A stretch of DNA of 11,358 bases from Mycobacteriaceae bacterium. Lineage in GTDB: Bacteria; Actinomycetota; Actinomycetes; Mycobacteriales; Mycobacteriaceae. This document shows positions 1 to 6,382 of this stretch, piece by piece (within the stretch, counting starts at the first letter, position 1; every line of letters begins with the position of its first letter). Below the pieces are notes generated by a model. That model had not been told where the DNA came from, did not search any database, and worked only from the letters and a program-made list of their open reading frames with translations. Both the position numbers and the translations under genes were made by a program. The DNA is taken from contig JABFVX010000233.1 of NCBI GenBank assembly GCA_013362555.1, positions 1 to 11,358 on the forward strand, read 5' to 3'.

Positions 1-2
1 CA

Positions 3-1898
3 GGGGAGCCGCACGGCGCGGTCGGGCCGGAGCGGCCCGCCGATCCACTCGACCCGGCTGGCGGCCGGTCGGCGCTGCCGGACGACGGGTCTGTGCCCGC
101 ACCGGAGCCCGCCACCGCATCCGACACCGGGACCTGGTCGAATCTGCGGGCGGGCGAGGTCGAGACCCCGCAGGTGCTCACATCGCACGACCGCGACCAG
201 ATCCAGAAGTTGCGCAGCCTGGCCGAGCAGTGGGGCGAGCCGGTCCGGGCGGATCCCGGCGCGGTGACAGTGCGCACGGTTCGGCACCAGGCGCTGGCGC
301 TCGTGGAGAACCTGGGTCTGCGCGAAGGCGCCCCAGGGGCGGCCGCCCGGCGCGACATCGTTGCGCAGGCTTTGAGTGACTCGGTCCGTGGACCCGTGCA
401 GCGGGTTCTCGCCGATGTCGGCAGGCCCCTGGCCGAGCTGCCTGCCGGCGACCGGACCTTTCTTGCCGAGATTCGGCACGACGGCGTCGCGAATCTCTTT
501 CGGATGCCGTTGGACACGGACGAGCAGCTGCTCGCGTGCCGACGCGCCGTCTACGAGGTCCGGCAGGACGTCACCAAGACCGCGGCCGACCGTGACCGCG
601 CCGCCACCGAACAGCTGCTCCTGCGGGTGACCGAAGCCGAGAACCGTGTCGAGTGGAAGCTCCGGTCGAAGCTGGACGGCATCGGCGGAATCGACTCGCC
701 TGCGCGGGTGGTGCACGAGCGCCGCCGAGTCCTGCTGGTCAACTTGGCCTGGGCAGGCCCCGGCGTCGGGGGCAGCGCCACGGTCAACCGGGAACTGGCG
801 GCGGCATTGGCCCGCCAGGGTCACGAAGTCTTCGTTCGGGTCGGACACCCGGCCTCCGACTGGGTTCCGCCGCCCGGGGTGACGTTGATCGGCCCGCGCG
901 TACACGACCCGGAAATCCATCCCATCTACCAGCTCGACATGGATCTGGAAATACTGCCCGATCGAATCGACACCATTATCGGACACAAGGATTTCTCCGG
1001 GTTCGCCGCCAGATTCATCAGGAATGTGTGCTACCCGGACGCCGGGCTGATTCATTTCCTGCACCTCGACGATGCCGCCTCCCAGGCAATGCAGGGCCGA
1101 GAGCGGCTCGGGCAGGCCATTCAGTTCATGAACGCCGAACTGACGGCCGCGGCGGACGTCGTGACCGGGGCGGGCCCGGTCCTCGCGGCGCTGGCCGGGA
1201 AGTTCGCGATGACCGCCGAACACCCGCCCGTCGTCCACGAACTCATTCCCGGCATGGAGGTGACGACCCAATTCGTGCAACCCCCGCTGACCGGTCGGCC
1301 CAAAGTCTTGCTCATGGGGCGGCTCGACTCGCAGCACAAGGGCGCCCACGAGGCTGCGCAGATCGCCCGGTTGGTGAGCGAGCGCGGCGGCGGCATCGAT
1401 CTGACTCTGGTCGGCGCTCGGCAGGAGACCCTGGAGCGCTCGAGGCAGATGTTGTCCGATATCGCCGGGCAGTCGGTCGACGTCCAGCCGTTCACATCGA
1501 ATCCGGTCGAGAAGCTGAACCACTTGCGCAGCGCCCACCTGCTGATCATGCCTTCGCGGATCGACGCTTTCGGGTTGATGTCGCTGGAGGCGCTCAGTGC
1601 GGGCCTGCCGCCCATGGCCCCGAAGACCACGGGGTTCGGGCGCTTTCTCGTGGAGCGCTTTCCGCGCGAGATATCCCAGAAAATGGTGGTCGAACAAGAC
1701 TATGCCGGGCCGGTGCCGATCGAGCGATGGGCGGATCAGATCATTGAGGTGACCGCCGATGTGCCGCTGCTGTGGCGACGGGCCGCGGAGGGGCGCGCGA
1801 TACTGCAGGAAAGCAACTACACCTGGGACGCCGCGGCCGAGCACTTGATGAACGCACTGCCCCCGGCCGGGCGGATCCGTCGCCCGCCGAGGCCGTGA
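3..1898 (+). CDS. GT4-like GT-B glycosyltransferase with helical N-terminal extension, 5'-truncated
   Basis: Probably a retaining, nucleotide-sugar-dependent glycosyltransferase; donor and acceptor cannot be read from the sequence. The frame is open to the left window edge with coding-like third positions, so the true start may lie outside. The first start codon inside is GTG at 93, which gives 601 residues and is used for numbering. Residues 1-30 are a Pro/Ala-rich linker, and about 30-205 are charged helices of no family I recognise. A GT-B domain follows: the first Rossmann strand RRRVLLVNL near 208-216 with a GVGGS loop, GRLDSQHKG at 409-417 opening the donor-binding half, and DAFGLMSLE at 491-499. 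That last motif matches the E-x7-E signature of GT4 enzymes with Asp in place of the first Glu. There is no signal peptide or membrane span in the visible part. The next gene follows after 43 nt, possibly in the same transcript. The GT-B call is firm, the GT4 assignment likely, and the N-terminal role unknown. Confidence 0.85.
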   Translation, partial: GEPHGAVGPERPADPLDPAGGRSALPDDGSVPAPEPATASDTGTWSNLRAGEVETPQVLTSHDRDQIQKLRSLAEQWGEPVRADPGAVTVRTVRHQALALVENLGLREGAPGAAARRDIVAQALSDSVRGPVQRVLADVGRPLAELPAGDRTFLAEIRHDGVANLFRMPLDTDEQLLACRRAVYEVRQDVTKTAADRDRAATEQLLLRVTEAENRVEWKLRSKLDGIGGIDSPARVVHERRRVLLVNLAWAGPGVGGSATVNRELAAALARQGHEVFVRVGHPASDWVPPPGVTLIGPRVHDPEIHPIYQLDMDLEILPDRIDTIIGHKDFSGFAARFIRNVCYPDAGLIHFLHLDDAASQAMQGRERLGQAIQFMNAELTAAADVVTGAGPVLAALAGKFAMTAEHPPVVHELIPGMEVTTQFVQPPLTGRPKVLLMGRLDSQHKGAHEAAQIARLVSERGGGIDLTLVGARQETLERSRQMLSDIAGQSVDVQPFTSNPVEKLNHLRSAHLLIMPSRIDAFGLMSLEALSAGLPPMAPKTTGFGRFLVERFPREISQKMVVEQDYAGPVPIERWADQIIEVTADVPLLWRRAAEGRAILQESNYTWDAAAEHLMNALPPAGRIRRPPRP

Positions 1899-1941
1899 GC
1901 ACAATTCCGATATCGGCTGATCAAGAAAGGCGCCAATCAGC

Positions 1942-2433
1942 GTGACCGACGACCTCGAACTGCGACACCGGCGATTGCGGGAGGCCGCCATCGCGGTGCT
2001 GAACGCCGCTGGCGACGCGAGCGACTGCCCGCCGGAGGCCGCAAGCGCACTCGCCCAACTCCGGCACGCGGTTCTCGGCGCCGTCGAGGACGCACCGCCG
2101 GAGATCGGCGTCGCCGATCCGGCCGAGCATGTGGTCAGCAGGTACAAATATCAGGGCAAGGCGCGGTTCCCGGTCGGATTGGACGAGGAGGCCGAGGGTA
2201 TCCGCAGGCAGCTGGCTGCCGACCGCACCGTCGAGGCGGCGGGAAGCACGTCCGACAATGTCGTTCTCACTGAGCTGCGCGGCATGATCGTCGGCGGCCT
2301 CTTGCGTGAGCTCGCGGCCCGGCTGGAGCCGGGAGCCGCGTTCGGTCCCAGCGCCCACGGCGCGGCGTTGGCGGCAGTGGTCACCGATCTGTCGTGGGAG
2401 CTACTGGACCAGACATTCGTCGGGCGACAGTAG
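1942..2433 (+). CDS. Hypothetical helical protein, 163 aa
   Basis: I do not recognise a family. The start is GTG at 1942, preceded by a purine-rich AAGAAAGG (1923-1930) that can serve as ribosome binding site about 11 nt upstream. The product is acidic and Ala/Leu-rich, predicted mostly helical, with no signal peptide, membrane segment, cysteine cluster or catalytic motif that I can see. The most distinctive stretch is around residues 53-75, where aromatic and basic residues (SRYKYQGKARF) precede an acidic helix. It lies 43 nt after the glycosyltransferase gene on the same strand and may be co-transcribed with it. The 133 nt that follow, together with the strong ribosome binding site of the sulfatase, suggest the next gene begins a separate unit. 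Codon use looks like its neighbours, so it is probably a real gene, but its function is unknown. Confidence 0.72.
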   Translation: MTDDLELRHRRLREAAIAVLNAAGDASDCPPEAASALAQLRHAVLGAVEDAPPEIGVADPAEHVVSRYKYQGKARFPVGLDEEAEGIRRQLAADRTVEAAGSTSDNVVLTELRGMIVGGLLRELAARLEPGAAFGPSAHGAALAAVVTDLSWELLDQTFVGRQ

Positions 2434-2554
2434 CGGACCGTTCGAAGGCGCCGCACCGCGCTGATCGCGCGGGCGGCAATTCGGCGTAGTACTGTTGCGA
2501 TGCAACTATTCCAGTCGACACGGGTGGCTCTTCGCGAAAGATATCTTCGGATAT

Positions 2555-2560
2555 GAGGAG
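2555..2560 (+). promoter_or_regulatory. Ribosome binding site fixing the sulfatase start
   Basis: GAGGAG lies 6 nt before the ATG at 2567. The frame can be read upstream to an earlier possible start at 2495, but those 24 extra residues do not resemble a sulfatase N terminus. The family core (PNILVIWGDD) begins immediately after the ATG at 2567, so this site decides the start. Confidence 0.75.
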
Positions 2561-2566
2561 ACTGCA

Positions 2567-4105
2567 ATGCCGGATTCGAAGCCGAATATTCTGGTCATTT
2601 GGGGCGATGACATCGGGATCACCAACCTGAGCTGCTACAGCGAGGGACTCATGGGCTACCGCACGCCCAATATCGACCGATTGGCGCGTGCGGGAATGAA
2701 ATTCACCGACTCGTACGGCGAGCAGAGCTGTACGGCGGGCCGGGCGGCGTTCATCACCGGCCAGAGCGTATATCGAACCGGCATGAGCAAGGTGGGCGTA
2801 CCGGGCGCGGACGTGGGCCTTTCGGCCGAGGACCCGACGATCGCGGAGTTGTTGAAGCCGCTCGGGTACGCCACCGGACAGTTCGGCAAGAACCACCTCG
2901 GCGACCTGAACAAGTACCTTCCCACTGTGCACGGCTTCGACGAGTTCTTCGGGAATCTGTACCACCTCAATGCCGAGGAAGAGCCCGAGCTGCCCGACTT
3001 CCCCGATCCGGAGAACTATCCGAGGCTGGCGCGGCTGGACGCCCCGCGCGGCGTGATCCGCTCATGGGCCACCGACACCGACTCCGGCGACGTCGATCCC
3101 ACTTTCGGCCCGGTGGGCAAACAGCGCATCGAGGACACCGGGCCGCTGAACAAGAAGCGGATGGAGACGGTCGACGACGAAACTGTCGAGGCCGCAATGG
3201 ACTTCATCACGCGCCAGCACGCCGCCGACACGCCGTTCTTCGTGTGGATGAATTTCACGCACATGCACCTGCGCACCCACACCAAGCCGGAGAGCGTCGG
3301 CCAGGCCGGGCACTGGCAGTCGCCATACCACGACACCATGATCGACCACGACAAGAACGTCGGCCAGCTGCTGGACCTGCTCGATGAACTCGGCATCGCC
3401 GAGGACACCATCGTGATCTACAGCACCGACAACGGGCCGCACGCGAACACCTGGCCCGACGGCGCGACCACGCCGTTCCGCAGCGAGAAGGACACCAACT
3501 GGGAGGGCGCGTTCCGCGTCCCCGAGATCATCCGCTGGCCGGGCCGCATCGCCGCGGGCGTGGTGTCCAACGAGATTGTCCAACACCATGACTGGCTTCC
3601 GACGCTGCTGGCGGCCGCGGGGGAGCCGAATATCGTCGACAAGTTGAAGCGGGGACACGAGGCGGGCGACAAGACCTTCAAGGTGCACATCGACGGCTAC
3701 AACTTGCTGCCCTACCTGTGCGGCGAGGTCGAACACTCCCCGCGCAAGGGGATGATCTATTTCTCCGACGACGGCGACGTGCTCGGCGTCCGGTTCGACA
3801 ACTGGAAAGTGTGCTTCATGGAGCAGCGGGCCAAAGGCACGCTGGCGGTGTGGGCCGAACCGTTCACCGTGCTTCGGGTTCCGAAACTGTTCAACCTGCG
3901 CACCGATCCGTTCGAGCGGGCCGACGTCACCTCGAACACCTACTGGGACTGGTTCCTCGACCACGATTTCATCGCCCTGTTCGGCACGGCCATCTGCACG
4001 CAGTTCCTGGAGACATTCCGAGAGTTCCCGCCGCGCCAGGAACCCGCCTCCTTCACCATCGACCACGCGGTGAAGAAGCTGAACGAATTCCTGGCCCGCG
4101 ATTGA
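2567..4105 (+). CDS. Type I (formylglycine-dependent) sulfatase, arylsulfatase-like
   Basis: Hydrolyses sulfate esters; the natural substrate is not evident. The product has 512 residues, starting at the ATG after GAGGAG. The alkaline-phosphatase-superfamily core is complete: metal-binding DD at 14-15 in NILVIWGDD; the formylglycine site CTAGR at 55-59, with Cys55 the residue to be oxidised; GKNHLGD with Lys108 and His110; the second metal pair STDNGPH with Asp288 and Asn289; and a lysine at 308 in the following conserved stretch. The active-site motif is CxAxR rather than textbook CxPxR, and the auxiliary LTGR appears as ITGQ. I recall CTAGR in a branch of bacterial arylsulfatases, so it need not mean inactivity. 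There is no Sec or Tat signal, implying a cytosolic enzyme. The stop overlaps the TTG start of the HAD gene (TTGA), and the FGE gene that would activate it is third in the operon. Family assignment is firm; substrate is open. Confidence 0.95.
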   Translation: MPDSKPNILVIWGDDIGITNLSCYSEGLMGYRTPNIDRLARAGMKFTDSYGEQSCTAGRAAFITGQSVYRTGMSKVGVPGADVGLSAEDPTIAELLKPLGYATGQFGKNHLGDLNKYLPTVHGFDEFFGNLYHLNAEEEPELPDFPDPENYPRLARLDAPRGVIRSWATDTDSGDVDPTFGPVGKQRIEDTGPLNKKRMETVDDETVEAAMDFITRQHAADTPFFVWMNFTHMHLRTHTKPESVGQAGHWQSPYHDTMIDHDKNVGQLLDLLDELGIAEDTIVIYSTDNGPHANTWPDGATTPFRSEKDTNWEGAFRVPEIIRWPGRIAAGVVSNEIVQHHDWLPTLLAAAGEPNIVDKLKRGHEAGDKTFKVHIDGYNLLPYLCGEVEHSPRKGMIYFSDDGDVLGVRFDNWKVCFMEQRAKGTLAVWAEPFTVLRVPKLFNLRTDPFERADVTSNTYWDWFLDHDFIALFGTAICTQFLETFREFPPRQEPASFTIDHAVKKLNEFLARD

Positions 4106-5043
4106 CCGGCGGCCCGGCCTACTGGCGCGACGGCGCGACGAAGTCCGCGATCATGGATTTCGTCGCGCGCGTCAGCACGCCGGGCGGCGCCGACTTCGTC
4201 GACATCCCGGACCGGGTAGCGGTTTTCGACAACGACGGCACGCTGTGGTGTGAGAAGCCCATGCCGATTCAGCTGGACTTCCTCCTGGGCGCCCTGCGCG
4301 ACTCGGCGGCCGAGGACCCGTCGCTGCGCGGCCGCCAGCCGTGGAAGGCCGCCTGCGAACGCGACTCCGAATGGCTCGGCGCGGCCATGGTCAAACACTA
4401 CAACGGCGACGACAGCGACTTGGCGCTGCTGAAAAACGCAGTGACCCAGGGGTTCGACGCGGTTGCGGTCGAGGATTACGCCCGACAGGTACACGCCTTC
4501 TTCGACGGCGCATCGCATCCGACACTCGGCATCGGGTATCGCGAATGCGGGTACCTGCCGATGGCGGGGTTGCTGCGCTACCTCGAAGCCAACGGCTTCA
4601 CTACCTACATCGCATCGGGAGGAGACCGGGATTTCATGCGCCCCATCGCCGGAGAGCTGTACAGCGTTCCGCCGGAACGGATCATCGGCAGCGCACTCGG
4701 AATCACCTTCGAGGAACGCGATGGGCACGCGGAGCTGCGCTATCGGGCCGCATTGGAATTTTTCGACGACGGCCCGGAGAAGCCGGTCCGCATCTGGAGC
4801 CGGATCGGACGGCGGCCGATAATCGCGGTCGGGAATGCCAATGGCGACCTGCCGATGCTCGCCTTCGCCGGGGCGCGAAACGGACCTGCGCTGCGCATTG
4901 TGATCCGCCACGACGACCCGGAGCGCGAATTCGACTACACCGCGGGAGCGGAGCAGCTGCTGGACGCGGCGCGACAGCGCGGCTGGACCGTGGCGAGCAT
5001 GCGCGCCGACTGGGCCGCCGTCTTCGGCGCGGGGCATCCGTGA
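4102..5043 (+). CDS. HAD-superfamily phosphatase in the sulfatase operon
   Basis: A haloacid-dehalogenase-fold phosphohydrolase of 313 residues, probably cytosolic; substrate unknown. Motif I is FDNDGTLW with the nucleophile Asp43 and acid/base Asp45. Motif II is the serine of ASGGDRDF (Ser172). Motif III is the basic KPVRIWSRIGRRP segment. Motif IV is GNANGDLPM, with metal-binding Asp249. The long helical insert between motifs I and II fits a C1-type cap. I chose TTG at 4102, overlapping the sulfatase stop as TTGA, because the segment YWRDGATKSAIMDF just after it matches the N-terminal block I recall in this HAD subfamily. ATG at 4153 is the alternative and would remove that block. The 3' end overlaps the FGE start as GTGA. 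I recall similar HAD proteins beside bacterial sulfatases, so a shared pathway is plausible, for example dephosphorylating a desulfated product, but that is inference. Confidence 0.88.
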   Translation: MTGGPAYWRDGATKSAIMDFVARVSTPGGADFVDIPDRVAVFDNDGTLWCEKPMPIQLDFLLGALRDSAAEDPSLRGRQPWKAACERDSEWLGAAMVKHYNGDDSDLALLKNAVTQGFDAVAVEDYARQVHAFFDGASHPTLGIGYRECGYLPMAGLLRYLEANGFTTYIASGGDRDFMRPIAGELYSVPPERIIGSALGITFEERDGHAELRYRAALEFFDDGPEKPVRIWSRIGRRPIIAVGNANGDLPMLAFAGARNGPALRIVIRHDDPEREFDYTAGAEQLLDAARQRGWTVASMRADWAAVFGAGHP

Positions 5044-5978
5044 GGACCTCCGCAGGCGCGGGCCTGCGCGCTATTGCGGCCCAGACGTTCACGATGGGCT
5101 CCGACGAGCACTACCCGGAGGAGGCTCCGGCGCACCCGGTCACGCTCGACGCCTTCGCCATCGAGGTCACTCCGGTGACCAACGCCGGGTTCGGTCGGTT
5201 CGTCGCTGCCACGGGCTATGTCACCGTCGCCGAGCGCCCGCTCGACCCCGCCGATTTTCCCGGCGCTCCGGCGGCCAATCTCCAGCCCGGGTCGCTGGTG
5301 TTCACGCCGACCGCCGGACCGGTCGACCTGCGTCACCTCAGCCAATGGTGGACGTGGACTCCAGGCGCGTGTTGGCGCAGCCCCGAAGGTCCCGGGTCCG
5401 GCATCGCCGACCGCGGCGACCATCCGGTAGTGCACGTCGCCTTCGAAGATGCTCAAGCTTACGCGCGGTGGTCAGGCCGGGCGTTGCCGAGCGAGGCGCA
5501 GTGGGAGGCGGCCGCGCGCGGCGGCCTGGACTCGGCCCGATACACCTGGGGGAACGATCCGGAATCCGGCGGGCCCGCCCGGGCGAACTACTGGCACGGC
5601 GACTTTCCGTGGCGACCCGAGAACGGCTACGGCCGCACCTCGCCGGTGGGTTCCTATCCCTGCAACGGCTACGGCCTGTTCGACATGGCAGGCAACGTCT
5701 GGGAGTGGACCGCCGACTGGTACTCGGACCGACACCCCGCCGCGACGTCGACCTGCTGTGCACCGCGCAATCCGCGAGGGCCGCATGCGGCAGGCAGCTT
5801 CGACCCTCGGCAACCCCAGTTCCGGATCCCGCGCAAGGTCATCAAAGGCGGATCGTTCCTGTGCGCCGACAACTACTGTCTGCGCTACCGTCCCGCCGCC
5901 CGCCGCCCCCAGATGGTCGACACCGGCATGAGCCACCTCGGATTCCGCTGCGTCGACCGCCTCAAACCTCCAGAATGA
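5040..5978 (+). CDS. Formylglycine-generating enzyme (FGE / sulfatase-modifying factor family)
   Basis: A copper-dependent oxidase that converts the active-site cysteine of type I sulfatases to C-alpha-formylglycine. The most obvious client is the sulfatase two genes upstream. The product has 312 residues from GTG at 5040, which overlaps the HAD stop as GTGA. The FGE-sulfatase domain spans nearly the whole protein: FTMGS at 18-22, EVTPVTNAGFGRFV near 42-55, LPSEAQWEAAARGG in the middle, GLFDMAGNVWEW, then KGGSFLCADNYCLRYR and the terminal GFRCV. Cys275 and Cys280 lie five residues apart in the LCADNYC motif, matching the copper-binding cysteine pair of authentic FGEs. This separates it from EgtB/PvdO relatives that share the fold. 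There is no signal peptide, so it should act on the unfolded sulfatase in the cytosol. The stop codon and the last PPE residues lie inside the left arm of a palindromic repeat. Confidence 0.95.
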   Translation: MRTSAGAGLRAIAAQTFTMGSDEHYPEEAPAHPVTLDAFAIEVTPVTNAGFGRFVAATGYVTVAERPLDPADFPGAPAANLQPGSLVFTPTAGPVDLRHLSQWWTWTPGACWRSPEGPGSGIADRGDHPVVHVAFEDAQAYARWSGRALPSEAQWEAAARGGLDSARYTWGNDPESGGPARANYWHGDFPWRPENGYGRTSPVGSYPCNGYGLFDMAGNVWEWTADWYSDRHPAATSTCCAPRNPRGPHAAGSFDPRQPQFRIPRKVIKGGSFLCADNYCLRYRPAARRPQMVDTGMSHLGFRCVDRLKPPE

Positions 5979-6023
5979 CCCGTGAAGTGCGTTGAGTGCA
6001 CTCCACGGGTCATTCTGGAGGTT
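5965..6023. repeat. Palindromic repeat copy 1 (55-bp core, 5967-6021)
   Basis: A near-perfect inverted repeat. Arms beginning CCTCCAGAATGACCCGTG and ending CACGGGTCATTCTGGAGG form about 25 base pairs, with one A·C mismatch and a closing G·T, around a 5-nt loop (TTGAG, 5992-5996). The outer AA/TT at 5965 and 6022 extends pairing by two. The left arm contains the FGE stop codon (5976-5978). A second copy lies at 7563-7617 in opposite orientation. It could fold in RNA as a hairpin downstream of FGE, but it has no T-rich tail, so a classical intrinsic terminator is uncertain. A dispersed REP- or MITE-like element is the likelier description. Confidence 0.85.
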
Positions 6024-6039
6024 CGACAGGCGACGCCGG

Positions 6040-6045
6040 TAGATT
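6040..6045 (+). promoter_or_regulatory. Putative -10 hexamer of a leaderless promoter
   Basis: TAGATT fits the actinobacterial TANNNT -10 pattern and ends 6 nt before the ATG at 6052. Transcription would therefore begin at or next to the start codon. No Shine-Dalgarno sequence lies at normal distance. No convincing -35 box was found. Confidence 0.4.
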
Positions 6046-6051
6046 CGGGCG

Positions 6052-6291
6052 ATGTTCGACAACGGCAAGCTCGAGCGCAGAATCGACCGCCTCGAGCGCA
6101 AGCTCGACATCATCATCCAGCACCTCGGCATACCGCACCCGAGCCGGACCTTCGACTATCGCGAGATCGACGATCTCATCCGGCAAGGCAAGAAGATCCA
6201 GGCCGTCAGGGCCTATCGGCACCTCGACCCCGCCGCCGATCTGCGCGAAGCGAAGAACGCCGTGGAAGCCCGGGAGCGCGAACTGGGCTGA
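6052..6291 (+). CDS. Small protein with coiled coil and ribosomal L7/L12 C-terminal-like domain
   Basis: A 79-residue soluble protein. Residues 5-25 (LERRIDRLERKLDIIIQHLG) have heptad-like spacing suited to a short coiled coil, probably for dimerisation. Residues 42-79 contain IDDLIRQGKKIQAVRAYRHL followed by DLREAKNAVEARE, which resembles the helix-loop-helix of the ribosomal L7/L12 C-terminal domain, where a GKKI-A-K-YR helix precedes LKEAKDAVE. It lacks the L12 N-terminal ribosome-anchoring domain and full domain length, so it is not the ribosomal protein. Short stand-alone proteins of this type occur in actinobacteria, with unknown function as far as I know. Translation starts at ATG 6052 with no Shine-Dalgarno and a -10-like TAGATT just upstream. 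It lies between the palindrome and a convergent lipoprotein gene. Confidence 0.8.
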   Translation: MFDNGKLERRIDRLERKLDIIIQHLGIPHPSRTFDYREIDDLIRQGKKIQAVRAYRHLDPAADLREAKNAVEARERELG

Positions 6292-6382
6292 CCGACAAAC
6301 GCACGCGTTCTTGCTAACGCACCGGAAATAGCGTGCGGAAAGCGGTGCGGGTGGCGAGAAGGGGTGCGTGTGGATCCGCTGG

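Noticed and set aside
653..1747. Long alternative frame inside the glycosyltransferase gene
   Set aside because: Arg/Gly/Pro-rich translation typical of a shifted frame in high-GC DNA; the other frame carries clear GT-B motifs.
2538..2547. Perfect palindrome AAGATATCTT in the sulfatase leader, as a possible operator
   Set aside because: Ten bases only, flanks do not continue the symmetry, and no second copy is nearby. It shares GATATC with CCGATATCGG at 1907-1916, but that is too short to claim a common regulator.
3062..4066. 334-codon open frame antisense to the sulfatase
   Set aside because: Composition typical of an antisense shadow, no recognisable domain, and fully covered by a well-supported gene.
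5967..6021. Reading the palindrome as a standard intrinsic terminator for the sulfatase operon
   Set aside because: No T-run follows, the stop codon is inside the stem, and the second copy occupies a promoter region, so a repeat element explains both better. A termination side effect is still possible.
6318..6349. Possible terminator between the convergent genes: CGCACCG paired with CGGTGCG around an 18-nt loop
   Set aside because: Only seven base pairs, a long loop and no T tract on either strand; such pairing is expected by chance at this GC content.
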